Shown: piece by piece, positions 26,462-35,359 of the stretch
Layout: every line of letters starts with the position of its first letter
Position numbering within the stretch: position 1 is the stretch's first letter
Assembly: GCF_018417535.1 (NCBI RefSeq)
Contig: NZ_CP070977.1
Location: 496,001 to 560,000 of the forward strand
Reading direction: 5' to 3'
Origin: Burkholderia pyrrocinia
GTDB taxonomy: Bacteria; Pseudomonadota; Gammaproteobacteria; Burkholderiales; Burkholderiaceae
Length of the DNA: 64,000 bases
The notes under the pieces: generated by a model
Told to the model about the DNA's origin: nothing
The model's input: the letters and a program-made list of their open reading frames with translations, nothing else
Database searches by the model: none
Translations under genes and position numbers: made by a program

Positions 26462-28080
26462 GCGAAACGGTCGTAACGAGGCACGACGAGCCGCTGCTGT
26501 CGCTCGAACGCCTGCATGTGCGCTTCGGCGACACGGTCGCGGTGGAGGACGTGACGCTCGCGATCGGTCGCGGCGAGCGCGTCGCGCTCGTCGGCGAGTC
26601 GGGGTCCGGCAAGAGCGTGACCGCGCTGTCGATCCTGCGGCTGCTGCGCGACGCCGACGTGAGCGGCGCGATCCGCTTCGCGGGGCAGGACCTTTCGGCC
26701 AAGAGCGAGCGCGAGATGCGCGGGCTGCGCGGCTCGGACATCGCGATGATCTTCCAGGAGCCGATGACGGCGCTCAACCCGCTGTATACGATCGGCGTGC
26801 AGATCGGCGAGACGATCGTGCTGCACGACGGCGTATCGGCCGTCGAGGCACGCAAGCGCGCGATTGCGCTGCTCGCACGCACGGGCATCGCGGAGCCGGA
26901 CAGGCGCGTCGACAGCTACCCGCACCAGTTGTCGGGCGGCCAGAGGCAGCGCGCGATGATCGCGATGGCGCTCGCGTGCCGGCCGCGCCTGTTGCTCGCC
27001 GACGAGCCGACCACCGCGCTCGACGTGACGATCCGCGCGCAGATCGTCGACCTGCTGCTGGAGCTGCAGCGCGAGGAAGCGGAAAAGCGCGGGATGGCGA
27101 TCCTGCTGATCACGCACGACCTGAATCTGGTGCGGCACTTCGCCGAGCGCATCGCGGTGATGGAGCACGGCCGGCTCGTCGAGAGCGGGCCGGTCGAGCG
27201 AATCTTCGCGGAACCCGAGCATCCGTATACGCAACGGCTGCTGAACAGCCGGCCGCAACGCGCGGTCGTGCCCGTGATGCCGATTGCGCCCGTCGTGCTC
27301 GACGCGCGCCACGTGAGCGTGCGGTTCGCCCGCAAGCGGCCGGGTTTCGCGGGCTGGTTCGGCACGGTGCCCGTAGCGGCCGTCGCGGACGTGTCGGTGT
27401 CGGTGCGGCAGGGCGAGACGCTCGGCATCGTCGGCGAATCGGGTTCCGGAAAATCGACGCTCGCGATGGCGCTGCTTGGGCTGCAGAAGACGGCCGGCGG
27501 CGAGATCGAATTCCAGGGACGCCCGCTGTCGACCTATCGCGGTCGCGAACAGACGGCGCTGCGCTCGAACATGCAGGTCGTCTTTCAGGATCCATTCAGT
27601 TCACTTTCGCCGCGTCACACGATCGAGCGGATCGTCGGCGAGGGGCTCGAGCTGCATCGCCCGGAAATGACGCCCGATGCGCGCCGAGCGAAGTCGCTCG
27701 CGGTGCTGCGCGAAGTCGGCCTCGACCGCACGGTGCTGCACCGTTATCCGCACGAATTCTCGGGCGGGCAGCGCCAGCGGATCGCGATCGCGCGTGCGCT
27801 GGTGCTGGAGCCGCGCATCCTGATCCTCGACGAGCCGACTTCCGCGCTCGACGTGTCGATCCAGCAGCAGGTGCTGAAACTGCTCGCGAATTTGCAACAG
27901 AAATACAACCTCGGCTATGTATTCATCAGCCACGATCTCGAGGTGATCGGTGCGATGGCGCACCGCGTCGCCGTGATGCAGGACGGCGCCGTCGTCGAGT
28001 CGGGAGACGTGGCCGACATCTTCACCAAACCGTCACATCCTTACACACAAAAGCTGTTGAAAGCGGTCTGGAAAGCGTGA
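26458..28080 (+). CDS. yejF: Peptide ABC transporter ATPase with two fused nucleotide-binding domains (YejF type)
   Basis: A 540-residue cytoplasmic ATPase powering the YejBE channel. Domain 1 has Walker [13 protein letters not shown], signature [12 protein letters not shown] and Walker [13 protein letters not shown]. Domain 2 has [24 protein letters not shown] and [12 protein letters not shown], each followed by an H-loop ITHD/ISHD. Both sites look active. The fused two-domain form is the YejF hallmark, against the separate OppD/OppF. It is the last gene of yejABEF; a consensus-like promoter for the next gene follows at once. Confidence 0.94.
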   Translation: MSETVVTRHDEPLLSLERLHVRFGDTVAVEDVTLAIGRGERVALVGESGSGKSVTALSILRLLRDADVSGAIRFAGQDLSAKSEREMRGLRGSDIAMIFQEPMTALNPLYTIGVQIGETIVLHDGVSAVEARKRAIALLARTGIAEPDRRVDSYPHQLSGGQRQRAMIAMALACRPRLLLADEPTTALDVTIRAQIVDLLLELQREEAEKRGMAILLITHDLNLVRHFAERIAVMEHGRLVESGPVERIFAEPEHPYTQRLLNSRPQRAVVPVMPIAPVVLDARHVSVRFARKRPGFAGWFGTVPVAAVADVSVSVRQGETLGIVGESGSGKSTLAMALLGLQKTAGGEIEFQGRPLSTYRGREQTALRSNMQVVFQDPFSSLSPRHTIERIVGEGLELHRPEMTPDARRAKSLAVLREVGLDRTVLHRYPHEFSGGQRQRIAIARALVLEPRILILDEPTSALDVSIQQQVLKLLANLQQKYNLGYVFISHDLEVIGAMAHRVAVMQDGAVVESGDVADIFTKPSHPYTQKLLKAVWKA

Positions 28081-28127
28081 TAGGCGTCCAATGGTCTGAT
28101 CATCTCGATTGAATTTATTAATTTGTT

Positions 28128-28156
28128 TTGACAAACGATTACGCGCTGGCTAGTAT
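28128..28156 (+). promoter_or_regulatory. Sigma-70 promoter of the NlpC/P60 gene
   Basis: A perfect -35 TTGACA (28128-28133) lies 17 bp before TAGTAT (28151-28156), in an AT-rich gap ending about 50 bp before the NlpC/P60 start. It is one of the best promoter matches in the window. Confidence 0.65.
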
Positions 28157-28208
28157 CGACCGAAATTTTCCGCCAATCAGCTGATTTTTAAGCACAATCC
28201 ATCGACCA

Positions 28209-28883
28209 ATGCAGCATCGATCCCTGACCCAGGCATGCGCGCGCACCATCGCCGGGCTGTTCATCGGCGCCCTGTTCGCAGCAGCTCCCGGCGCGTTCGC
28301 CGACGAAGTCAGCAGTTTTAACCAGAATGTCACGAATTCGACCCAAGTCGGGTCGGGTTCCTCCCTCCAGCAGACCAATGCCCAGCCGTCGAGCGGCGGC
28401 GCGAAGTCGTTCCTTGCCGGCATGGCGGGCAAGGCAGGCGACGTCGTCGTCGGCGCGTTGAACATGATCGGCGTGCGCTATCGCTGGGGCGGCAACTCGC
28501 CGGATTCGGGCCTCGACTGCAGCGGCTTCGTCCGCTACGTGTTCCAGGACACGCTCGGCATGTCGCTGCCGCGTCGCGCGGAAGAGATGAGCCGCGTCGG
28601 CGAGAAGGTGAGCATGAGTAACCTCAAGCCGGGCGACCTCGTGTTCTTCAACACGATGCGCCGCACGTTCTCGCACGTCGGCATCTACATCGGTGACAAC
28701 AAGTTCGTGCACTCACCGTCGACGGGCAGCACCGTCCGCGTCGACGATCTCGATAGCGGCTACTGGGAAAAGCGTTTCACCGGCGCACGCCGGATCGAAT
28801 CGGAGTTCCCGATGAAGCCCGAAGATCTGCGCCAGCGCGTGCGCGCGACGCTCGGCAACGATTCGGCGAGCGGCAACAACTGA
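28209..28883 (+). CDS. Exported NlpC/P60 (C40) cell-wall peptidase
   Basis: A 224-residue secreted protein: signal peptide about 1-31, a Ser/Gln/Asn-rich linker to about 65, then an NlpC/P60 domain (about 78-200). The catalytic Cys 104 is in GLDCSGFVRYVF, His 156 in FSHVGIYIG and the third residue His 168 in FVHSPS. These enzymes cut the D-Glu to diaminopimelate link in murein peptides. It directly follows yejABEF, whose relatives import peptides including murein fragments, so the two may act together, though it has its own promoter. Confidence 0.92.
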   Translation: MQHRSLTQACARTIAGLFIGALFAAAPGAFADEVSSFNQNVTNSTQVGSGSSLQQTNAQPSSGGAKSFLAGMAGKAGDVVVGALNMIGVRYRWGGNSPDSGLDCSGFVRYVFQDTLGMSLPRRAEEMSRVGEKVSMSNLKPGDLVFFNTMRRTFSHVGIYIGDNKFVHSPSTGSTVRVDDLDSGYWEKRFTGARRIESEFPMKPEDLRQRVRATLGNDSASGNN

Positions 28884-28913
28884 CGACGTTCGCCGGTCAG
28901 CCGGACCGGATTG

Positions 28914-28953
28914 AAAAAACCCTGTCACCGAAAGGCGGCAGGGTTTTTTGTTT
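28914..28953. terminator. Bidirectional terminator
   Basis: AAAAAACCCTG (28914-28924) pairs with CAGGGTTTTTT (28939-28949), giving T runs on both strands. It lies between the converging NlpC/P60 and patatin genes. Confidence 0.85.
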
Positions 28954-28957
28954 TGGG

Positions 28958-28987
28958 GCCGGCGCCGGCGCCGGCGCCGGCGCCGGC
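28958..28987. repeat. Five tandem GCCGGC hexamers
   Basis: Five perfect copies of GCCGGC run from 28958 to 28987, then GGC. The unit is itself a palindrome. It sits between a terminator and the end of the patatin gene, outside any supported coding frame, and is the sort of simple repeat that varies in copy number between strains. Confidence 0.8.
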
Positions 28988-29060
28988 GGCGACGCGGAAG
29001 TCGTTCCGCCGGTCGCGGGGCGGCGGCGCATGCCGTCCCGCCTCGCGAATGGCGTGCTTC

Positions 29061-29987
29061 TTACGCGGCAGCCGTGCCGCGCGCCGCCGCGAGCTTGCGC
29101 TGCAGTTCCGGCATGATGCGCGCGACCGCTTCCTCGCCCGCGAGGATCGCTGCGTTGCGCTGGTTGAAGTCGCTGCCGCCCATGGCCGCGAGGTTCGGGC
29201 GGATCACGACGTCGGCGTATTTGTCGAGTTCGTAGGTCTTGATCGTCTGGCCCATGATCGTGAAGGTCTGCAGCAGCATCTCGATCGGGTTGTTGGTCGC
29301 CGCGCCGTCCGGCCGGGCCGAGATGTCGACCGCGATCACGAAGCTCGCGCCCATCTTGCGCGCGTACGACGCGGGCACCGGGCTCACGAGGCCGCCGTCG
29401 ACGTATTCGCGATTGCCGATCTTCACCGGTTCGAACACCGACGGCACGCTGCACGACGCGCGCACCGCGAGCCCCGTGTTGCCTTGCTGGAACAGGATCG
29501 GCTGGCCGCTCTGCAGATCCGTCGCGACGACGCCGAGCGGCTTCGCCATCTTCTCGATCGGCCGGTTGTTGAGCGTCTTGTTCAGGAAATTCTGCAGTGC
29601 GACGCCCTGCAGGAGGCCACGCGAGCGGAACGGCAGCGCCCAGTCGCTGATCGATGCCTGGTCCATGTCGAGCGCGATCTTGTTGATCTGCAGTGCGCTC
29701 ATGCCCGACGCGTAGAGTGCGCCGACCACCGAGCCGGCGCTGGTGCCCGCGACGATCTCGATCGGGATGCCGCGCGCCTCGAGCGCCTTCAGCACGCCGA
29801 TGTGCGAGAAGCCGCGCGCGGCGCCGCCGCCGAGCGCGATGCCGATCTTCACGGGCTTCTCGTGCGGCTGCGTGGGGCTGGATGCGTTGTCGGGGCGGGA
29901 CTTGCCGCCGAACGACGTACAGGCGGCGAGGCTGGCGGACGCGCACGCGATCGTGAAGTGGCGGCGCGACAGGCGAGGGGACGACAT
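29061..29987 (-). CDS. Patatin-like phospholipase lipoprotein (RssA-like)
   Basis: A 308-residue putative serine lipase. It carries an RR-containing signal sequence with lipobox LAAC (Cys 23). The patatin domain runs about 46-240, with oxyanion loop GGGAARG (53-59), nucleophile Ser 83 in GTSAG and Asp 197 in [10 protein letters not shown], the full catalytic dyad. Membrane anchoring plus this fold suggests phospholipid acyl hydrolysis in the envelope. Substrate is unproven. It is transcribed alone and converges on the NlpC/P60 gene. Confidence 0.88.
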   Translation of the reverse strand: MSSPRLSRRHFTIACASASLAACTSFGGKSRPDNASSPTQPHEKPVKIGIALGGGAARGFSHIGVLKALEARGIPIEIVAGTSAGSVVGALYASGMSALQINKIALDMDQASISDWALPFRSRGLLQGVALQNFLNKTLNNRPIEKMAKPLGVVATDLQSGQPILFQQGNTGLAVRASCSVPSVFEPVKIGNREYVDGGLVSPVPASYARKMGASFVIAVDISARPDGAATNNPIEMLLQTFTIMGQTIKTYELDKYADVVIRPNLAAMGGSDFNQRNAAILAGEEAVARIMPELQRKLAAARGTAAA

Positions 29988-30130
29988 CGAATGGTTCTCC
30001 GGCGGCTTGGCGGCGGGTCATACGGCCCGCGGCGGCGATAGGTTCCGAGCGGCCGCGCGGCGGGTTCCGGGCGGTCGGCGCCGCGCCGGCTGGCGGCCAC
30101 GGCGCGCACATCATAAAGCAAGCGGTGCGC

Positions 30131-30158
30131 TTGGCGCGATGTCAGGCACGAGTATAAT
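30131..30158 (+). promoter_or_regulatory. gltX promoter
   Basis: TTGGCG (30131-30136) and a perfect TATAAT (30153-30158) are 16 bp apart, about 110 bp before the gltX start. The placement in the divergent gap between the patatin gene and gltX supports it. Confidence 0.55.
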
Positions 30159-30267
30159 TCCGGCTTCTTTTCCGTTCCGGGCGTCGCCGGCCCCGTTGTT
30201 GTCCGCGCTGCCGCCGTCGATCCCGCGTCGAATCATTCATGCGCCCCAGGCGTTCGAGTTACCGTTT

Positions 30268-31677
30268 ATGACCCGTCCTGTCCGTACCCGCTTCGCGCCG
30301 AGTCCCACCGGCTTCATCCACCTTGGCAACATTCGCTCCGCGCTCTATCCGTGGGCGTTCGCCCGCAAGATGAAGGGCACGTTCGTGCTGCGCATCGAGG
30401 ATACCGACGTCGAGCGCTCGTCGCAGGAAGCGGTCGATGCGATCCTCGAGGGGATGCAGTGGCTCGGCCTGGATTTCGATGAAGGCCCGATCTACCAGAT
30501 GCAGCGGATGGACCGTTATCGCGAGGTGCTCGCGCAGATGCTCGAGAAGGGCCTCGCGTACCCGTGCTACATGTCGGCCGAGGAACTCGACGCGTTGCGC
30601 GAACGCCAGCGCGAGGCCGGCCTGAAGCCGCGCTACGACGGCACATGGCGCCCGGAGCCCGGCAAGGTGCTGCCCGAGCCGCCGGCAGGCGTGAAGCCCG
30701 TGCTGCGCTTCCGCAATCCGCTGACCGGCACGGTCGTGTGGGACGACGCCGTGAAGGGGCGCGTCGAGATCTCGAACGAGGAACTCGACGACCTCGTGAT
30801 CGCGCGCCCGGACGGCACGCCGATCTACAACTTCTGCGTGGTGGTGGACGACATGGACATGGGCATCACGCACGTGATCCGCGGCGACGACCACGTGAAC
30901 AACACGCCGCGCCAGATCAACATCCTGAATGCGCTCGGCGGCGAGGCGCCCGTCTATGCACACCTGCCGACCGTGCTGAACGAGCAGGGCGAGAAGATGA
31001 GCAAGCGGCATGGCGCGATGAGCGTGATGGCGTACCGCGACGCGGGCTTCCTGCCCGAAGCGGTCGTCAATTATCTCGCGCGCCTCGGCTGGTCGCACGG
31101 CGACGCGGAGATCTTCTCGCGCGAGCAGTTCGTCGAATGGTTCGATCTCGAGCATCTCGGCAAGTCGCCCGCGCAGTACGACCACAGCAAGCTGAGCTGG
31201 CTGAACGCGCATTACATCAAGGAAGCCGACAACGCGCGCCTCGCCGCACTCGCGAAGCCGTTCCTCGACGCGCTCGGCATCGACGACGCGGCGATCGCGA
31301 CGGGCCCGGCGCTCGACGCCGTGGTCGGCCTGATGAAGGATCGCGCGACGACGGTCAAGGAGATCGCGGAGGGCGCCGCGATGTTCTACCGCGTGCCGGC
31401 ACCGGAAGCCGACGCGCTTGCGCAGCACGTGACCGATGTGGTGCGGCCGGCGCTGGCCGATCTCGTCGTCGCGCTGAAGGCGGCCGACTGGACGAAGGAA
31501 GCGGTGTCCGCTGCGCTGAAGGCGACGCTCGGCACGCACAAGCTGAAGATGCCGCAACTCGCGATGCCGGTGCGCCTGCTGGTGGCGGGCACCACGCACA
31601 CGCCGTCGATCGATGCGGTGCTCGTGCTGTTCGGTCGCGACGTCGTGGTGTCGCGCATCGCGGCCGCGCTGGCCTGA
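30268..31677 (+). CDS. gltX: Glutamyl-tRNA synthetase
   Basis: A 469-residue class I aminoacyl-tRNA synthetase charging tRNA-Glu. The HIGH-type motif is [18 protein letters not shown] near the N-terminus and the KMSKS loop is EKMSKRHG at about 246-253. [15 protein letters not shown] is a typical GluRS signature, and the C-terminal anticodon-binding half is complete. Its start ATG 30268 gives [15 protein letters not shown], as in the family. It lies immediately upstream of a tRNA cluster that contains three copies of its own substrate tRNA-Glu. Confidence 0.97.
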   Translation: MTRPVRTRFAPSPTGFIHLGNIRSALYPWAFARKMKGTFVLRIEDTDVERSSQEAVDAILEGMQWLGLDFDEGPIYQMQRMDRYREVLAQMLEKGLAYPCYMSAEELDALRERQREAGLKPRYDGTWRPEPGKVLPEPPAGVKPVLRFRNPLTGTVVWDDAVKGRVEISNEELDDLVIARPDGTPIYNFCVVVDDMDMGITHVIRGDDHVNNTPRQINILNALGGEAPVYAHLPTVLNEQGEKMSKRHGAMSVMAYRDAGFLPEAVVNYLARLGWSHGDAEIFSREQFVEWFDLEHLGKSPAQYDHSKLSWLNAHYIKEADNARLAALAKPFLDALGIDDAAIATGPALDAVVGLMKDRATTVKEIAEGAAMFYRVPAPEADALAQHVTDVVRPALADLVVALKAADWTKEAVSAALKATLGTHKLKMPQLAMPVRLLVAGTTHTPSIDAVLVLFGRDVVVSRIAAALA

Positions 31678-31758
31678 GGTTCGTGCGCGAGCGAAGCTGT
31701 CTGCGCGTGAGATCGCGGCAGCTTCGCAAAAAATTTCGCTCGAATCGCAAAAAGGGTA

Positions 31759-31787
31759 TTTACAAGTTCAAAGTCGGTCCATATAAT
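31759..31787 (+). promoter_or_regulatory. Promoter of the tRNA cluster
   Basis: TTTACA (31759-31764) and a perfect TATAAT (31782-31787) have the ideal 17-bp spacing, 18 bp before the tRNA-Ala 5' end. It is the best promoter in the window and fits a stable-RNA operon. Confidence 0.8.
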
Positions 31788-31805
31788 CTCATTTCTGTTC
31801 TGCAA

Positions 31806-31881
<76 letters not shown>

Positions 31882-32021
31882 ACAGAACAAATTGGATTGA
31901 TTTGCGAAGCAGCAGTGGTAGTAATAAATGCTTCACAGAACGATCTAAAGCAGTTAGAATTCCGGCCTTCGCTGTTGATGAGAAGTGAATAGCGAAAGTC
32001 AGACAGATCTGAAAAGATTTT

Positions 32022-32097
32022 GTCCCCTTCGTCTAGAGGCCTAGGACATCACCCTTTCACGGTGAGTACAGGGGTTCGAATCCCCTAGGGGACGCCA
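32022..32097 (+). tRNA. tRNA-Glu (anticodon TTC), copy 1
   Basis: A 76-nt cloverleaf. The 5' end GTCCCCT pairs with AGGGGAC, anticodon stem TCACC/GGTGA encloses CTTTCAC (anticodon TTC), the T-arm has GGTTCGAATCC, and CCA is encoded. It is identical to the copies at 32316 and 32616. Confidence 0.97.
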
Positions 32098-32175
32098 GAT
32101 TCAGCGGCGTTTCGTAGAAGTGTCGCGAGGCTCGCAGGAACGTAACCGACGTCCCGCGGGTTGGGTAAGAAAGCT

Positions 32176-32252
32176 GGAGCGGTAGTTCAGTCGGTTAGAA
32201 TACCGGCCTGTCACGCCGGGGGTCGCGGGTTCGAGTCCCGTCCGCTCCGCCA
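32176..32252 (+). tRNA. tRNA-Asp (anticodon GTC), copy 1
   Basis: A 77-nt cloverleaf. GGAGCGG pairs with CCGCTCC, stem CCGGC/GCCGG encloses CTGTCAC (anticodon GTC), the T-arm has GGTTCGAGTCC, and CCA is encoded. It is paired with the preceding tRNA-Glu. Confidence 0.97.
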
Positions 32253-32257
32253 GAACG

Positions 32258-32290
32258 AAGCCCGTTCAAGACGTTTTTGAGCGGGCTTTT
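32258..32290 (+). terminator. Terminator after the first tRNA-Glu/Asp pair
   Basis: A 12-bp stem (32258-32269 with 32277-32288, one G-T pair) is followed by TT. A shorter version (AAGCCCGT / ACGGGCTT) follows the second tRNA-Asp at about 32556-32590, with the same downstream GCATTAAGGATG sequence. Confidence 0.65.
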
Positions 32291-32315
32291 GCATTAAGGA
32301 TGTAAGCAGTACGTT

Positions 32316-32391
32316 GTCCCCTTCGTCTAGAGGCCTAGGACATCACCCTTTCACGGTGAGTACAGGGGTTCGAATCCCCTAGGGGACGCCA
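32316..32391 (+). tRNA. tRNA-Glu (anticodon TTC), copy 2
   Basis: A 76-nt cloverleaf identical in sequence to the copy at 32022, with anticodon TTC and encoded CCA, in the second ~295-bp repeat unit. Confidence 0.97.
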
Positions 32392-32473
32392 GATTCAGCG
32401 GCGTTTCGTCAGAAGTGTCGCAACGCTTGCAGGAACGTGAACGAGGTCCTGCAAGCGGGGTGAAGAAAAAGCT

Positions 32474-32550
32474 GGAGCGGTAGTTCAGTTGGTTAGAATA
32501 CCGGCCTGTCACGCCGGGGGTCGCGGGTTCGAGCCCCGTCCGCTCCGCCA
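32474..32550 (+). tRNA. tRNA-Asp (anticodon GTC), copy 2
   Basis: A 77-nt cloverleaf with anticodon GTC and encoded CCA. It differs from copy 1 by GTTGG for GTCGG in the D-loop and GAGCCCC for GAGTCCC in the T-arm, the latter a T-stem pair changed to G-C compatible pairing. Confidence 0.96.
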
Positions 32551-32615
32551 GAACGAAGCCCGTAAAAAAAACGTTTTTGAACGGGCTTTTGCATTAAGGA
32601 TGTAAGCAGTACGTA

Positions 32616-32691
32616 GTCCCCTTCGTCTAGAGGCCTAGGACATCACCCTTTCACGGTGAGTACAGGGGTTCGAATCCCCTAGGGGACGCCA
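32616..32691 (+). tRNA. tRNA-Glu (anticodon TTC), copy 3
   Basis: A 76-nt cloverleaf identical to the two earlier tRNA-Glu copies, in the third repeat unit. The upstream spacer GCATTAAGGATGTAAGCAG is shared with unit 2. Confidence 0.97.
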
Positions 32692-32764
32692 GATTTCGGC
32701 GTCGTTCGAACAAACGACGCGCCGGCAGGAAGCAACCGACGCCTGCCAGGCAAGCAGCAAGACT

Positions 32765-32841
32765 GGAGCGGTAGTTCAGTCGGTTAGAATACCGGCCTGT
32801 CACGCCGGGGGTCGCGGGTTCGAGTCCCGTCCGCTCCGCCA
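32765..32841 (+). tRNA. tRNA-Asp (anticodon GTC), copy 3
   Basis: A 77-nt cloverleaf identical to copy 1. Its last 21 bases recur exactly at 33008-33028 outside any tRNA. Confidence 0.97.
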
Positions 32842-32842
32842 A

Positions 32843-32883
32843 ACAAACGAAAGTGCCCGCCTTGTGCGGGCATTTTCGTTTGT
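32843..32883 (+). terminator. Strong terminator after the last tRNA-Asp
   Basis: An 18-bp stem (32843-32860 with 32866-32883, five-base loop CTTGT, one G-T pair) begins two bases after the CCA of the third tRNA-Asp. T-rich bases lie within the descending arm. Confidence 0.75.
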
Positions 32884-33007
32884 GCGTCCCGTTGTTGCGC
32901 CCGTTTTCGGGCGCGTGACTGTGGAGTGGAGGAAGCCGCCTGCGCGGCTTCCGGCGGGACTCGAAGGGCTGCGCTTGCAAGCGCAGCCGCGGCCTGCGGG
33001 ATGTAGG

Positions 33008-33028
33008 CGAGTCCCGTCCGCTCCGCCA
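33008..33028 (+). repeat. Detached copy of the tRNA-Asp 3' end (attachment-site scar)
   Basis: These 21 bases match exactly the 3'-terminal 21 bases of tRNA-Asp copy 3 (32821-32841), ending in CCA, 187 bp further on. No D- or anticodon arm precedes them. The intervening 166 bp holds only hairpins: GCGCCCG/CGGGCGC at 32897-32914 and a perfect 22-bp palindrome at 32967-32988. A terminator follows at 33031. This is the pattern left by an element once inserted at the tRNA-Asp 3' end and since lost, or of a decayed fourth tRNA-Asp. Confidence 0.75.
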
Positions 33029-33030
33029 GA

Positions 33031-33067
33031 AAATGAAGAAGCCCGCCTCGCGCGGGCTTTTTCATTT
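33031..33067 (+). terminator. Terminator following the tRNA-Asp 3'-end copy
   Basis: A 16-bp stem (33031-33046 with 33052-33067, one G-T pair, loop CTCGC) starts three bases after the detached CCA. It is probably the original terminator of the tRNA operon. Confidence 0.75.
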
Positions 33068-33194
33068 GCGTTTCCGGTTGCGTCTGCCGCCCCCCGCGCC
33101 TCTACGTCCTGCGCCGCGCCGCTACGAGAAATTCGCGATTGCATCCGCGCGCGACTGCGCTATCGTGGCGGGATGCGTTCTTGACCCCTGCGCG

Positions 33195-33659
33195 ATGCTC
33201 GATCCGACCGACCTGCGACTCCTGTATCAGCTCCGGCCCGCGGAGCCCGGCGATTTCCCGTTTGCCGAAGCGCTGACGCACGGCAACATGGGCGGCTACT
33301 ACAAGCGCCATGGGCTCGTGTGGCGCAGCGACCTGTTCTTTGCGAGCTGGCGCGAATCCGAAAATTTCATCCTCGAGGCCGACGGCGAGCGCATCGGCGT
33401 GCTGCGCGTGACCGAGGAAGGCGACTCGCTGCATATCCGCGACGTCCAGATTGCGGCCGGCCATCGCGGGCAGGGCGCCGGTACCTACATGCTCGACATG
33501 TCGCACCGCTGGGCGCGTGCGCGCGGTCTGCACGAACTGCAGTTGCGCGTGTTCGTCGACAACCCCGCCGCGCGTCTCTACCTGCGCATGGGCTACCGGG
33601 TCGCCGGCTCGCGGCTCGCGCAACTCGGCTCGATTCGCCACATGGTGCGGCCGGTCTGA
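33195..33659 (+). CDS. GNAT-family N-acetyltransferase
   Basis: A 154-residue acetyltransferase. The acetyl-CoA site is IAAGHRGQGAGTYML (matching Q/R-x-x-G-x-G/A), preceded by the strand SLHIRDVQI and followed by LQLRVFVDNPAARLYLRMGYRVAG, the canonical end of the fold. Substrate is unknown. ATG 33195 starts the fold; the frame extends upstream, but that part is GC-rich noise over the tRNA terminator. It is a single gene converging on the AraC regulator. Confidence 0.8.
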   Translation: MLDPTDLRLLYQLRPAEPGDFPFAEALTHGNMGGYYKRHGLVWRSDLFFASWRESENFILEADGERIGVLRVTEEGDSLHIRDVQIAAGHRGQGAGTYMLDMSHRWARARGLHELQLRVFVDNPAARLYLRMGYRVAGSRLAQLGSIRHMVRPV

Positions 33660-33685
33660 AGGGTTGACGATCCGGAGCGCGGCGC

Positions 33686-34564
33686 TCAGCGGGCAGCGTC
33701 GATCGCGTCGTCGTCCGGCGCTTCGTCGTCCGCGCTGCGGCCTTCCGCGCCGCGGTGCTCGTAGCCGCGCAGCATGAACGCGCGCGGGCTTTCGCCGAAT
33801 GCACGGCGGAACATCGCCGAGAACGCGCTCTGGCTCTGGTAGCCGAGTTCGCGCGCGATATGCGACAGCGGGCGCCCCTGGTTCAGCAGCGGGATCGCCC
33901 GCGCCAGCAGCGCCTGCTGGCGCCACTGCGAAAAGCTCACGCCCAGTTCCTGCTTGAAGAGCCGCGAAATCGTGCGCGTGCTCGCGCCGACCTCGCTGGC
34001 CCAGTGTTCGAGCGATTCCGCATGCGCGGGTTGCGCGAGTACCGATTCGCACAGCATGCGCAGCCGTTTCTCGTCGGGCATCGGCACCGCGAGCGGCAGC
34101 GGCTCGGCATGGCTCAGCTCGTCGAGCACGAGCCCGCACAGCAGGCGCTCGCGCGCGGTGCTCAGGTCGCGCGCATCGAGTGCGACGATCAGTTCGCGCA
34201 GCAATCCCGTCACTTCGACGACACGGCACGCGTCGAGCCCGTCCGGCACGATCGACTCGTCGATATACAGCGTACGCAAATACGCTTCCTCGACGATCAC
34301 GACCTCGTGCGTCACGCGCGGCGGCACCCAGATCGCGCGGGACGGCGGCACCATCCACGTCGTACCGGTCGTCGCGACGCGCAGCACGCCGCGCGACGCG
34401 TACGCGAGCTGTGCCCACGCATGCGTGTGCAGCGGGATGCGGCGGCCGGCGTCGACCTGCCGTGCGCGCACGCGCATCGGATGGACGGCGGTCGGCGCGA
34501 ATTCGGGCGGGATGTCGATGACGTCGTATGGGTTCGATACGTCGGCTTGGACGGGCGGATTCAT
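33686..34564 (-). CDS. AraC-family regulator with a cupin sensor domain
   Basis: A 292-residue regulator. The N-terminal cupin-like domain (about 25-110) includes IPLHTHAWAQLAYASRGVLRV and MVPPSRAIWVPPRVTHEV. The C-terminal AraC pair of helix-turn-helices (about 165-270) includes WASEVGASTRTISRLFKQELGVSFSQWRQ and HIARELGYQSQSAFSAMFRRAFGESPRAF. The combination is typical of repressors or activators of neighbouring transporters, but the ligand is unknown. The last 20 residues are acidic and low-complexity. Confidence 0.9.
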   Translation of the reverse strand: MNPPVQADVSNPYDVIDIPPEFAPTAVHPMRVRARQVDAGRRIPLHTHAWAQLAYASRGVLRVATTGTTWMVPPSRAIWVPPRVTHEVVIVEEAYLRTLYIDESIVPDGLDACRVVEVTGLLRELIVALDARDLSTARERLLCGLVLDELSHAEPLPLAVPMPDEKRLRMLCESVLAQPAHAESLEHWASEVGASTRTISRLFKQELGVSFSQWRQQALLARAIPLLNQGRPLSHIARELGYQSQSAFSAMFRRAFGESPRAFMLRGYEHRGAEGRSADDEAPDDDAIDAAR

Positions 34565-34820
34565 GGACGGTTCGGGCTGCGCGGCGGCGATGCCGTTATT
34601 TTAGAAGGCGCCGCGCAAGCGCATGCGGCGGTTTTTCGGGCGATCATGCCGTGGTCAAATGAACTTTGTATGGGGCCGGGCTAATTCGGGGCGACTATCC
34701 GGGGCCGCGCGCTTGCCGGTCAGAACCATCGGGCCGATCCCGTGGTCTATCGATGCGTGCGCAATTTCGCACGAATCGCGCGCGAACACGGCAACACACG
34801 AATCGAAGAGGAGAACCAAG

Positions 34821-35234
34821 ATGCGCTACGTATTCGTCTACGGCACCCTGAGAGCCGGAGAGACCAACGACATCGGCCATGCGGCCGCGCGGCACGGGAT
34901 CGCCGCGCCGATGCTGCTTGGCGCGGTCGCGCTGCCGGGCGAGCTGTACGATTTCGGCACGTATCCGGGGATGATCGTCGGGCCGGCCGGCAAGTCGCTG
35001 GTCTGGGGCGATGTCTACGAGGTCGATGAGCAGCTCGTTCCCGTGCTCGACGAGATCGAGCGCGTTTATCCGGGCGTCGACTCGCTGTTCAAGCCGGAAC
35101 AGGTGACCGTCGAGCTCGGCGGCCGACAGTACGCATGCCTGTATTATCCGGTCGCCGCGCACGCGGCAGCCGGGCGTCCACGCATCGCGTCGGGCGACTG
35201 GGTCCAGCACCGGCGCGAGCGGGAAACCGCCTGA
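34821..35234 (+). CDS. Gamma-glutamylcyclotransferase-like protein
   Basis: A 137-residue protein of the GGCT/AIG2 fold. It starts MRYVFVYGTLRAGETN with the substrate-binding YGTLR-x-G motif, and YPGMIVG and the catalytic-type Glu in VLDEIERVYPGVD follow. Relatives release 5-oxoproline from gamma-glutamyl compounds. ATG 34821 follows GAGGAGAACCAAG, a strong Shine-Dalgarno, which overrides the longer open frame upstream. It is a single gene ending at a bidirectional terminator. Confidence 0.85.
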   Translation: MRYVFVYGTLRAGETNDIGHAAARHGIAAPMLLGAVALPGELYDFGTYPGMIVGPAGKSLVWGDVYEVDEQLVPVLDEIERVYPGVDSLFKPEQVTVELGGRQYACLYYPVAAHAAAGRPRIASGDWVQHRRERETA

Positions 35235-35268
35235 GCATCCATGCGGCATCGGGTCTTGCCGCAAAAGG

Positions 35269-35294
35269 AAAAGCGCCCCGCGGGGCGCTTTTTT
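35269..35294. terminator. Bidirectional terminator
   Basis: AAAAGCGCCCC (35269-35279) pairs with GGGGCGCTTTT (35282-35292), with further T on the plus strand. It lies between the converging GGCT-like gene and malate synthase. Confidence 0.8.
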
Positions 35295-35359
35295 CATGTG
35301 GTCGCCGCGTGCGACCGGCGACAGACGTGGCCGGCCGCCGATCGCAGCGGGCCGCTTCG

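Noticed and set aside
32022..32841. CRISPR-like repeat array
   Set aside because: The repeated units are complete tRNA-Glu and tRNA-Asp genes with terminators, and the spacers are themselves repeated.
34623..34820. Longer N-terminus for the GGCT-like protein
   Set aside because: The frame is open, but the strong GAGGAG site and the family start both point to ATG 34821.
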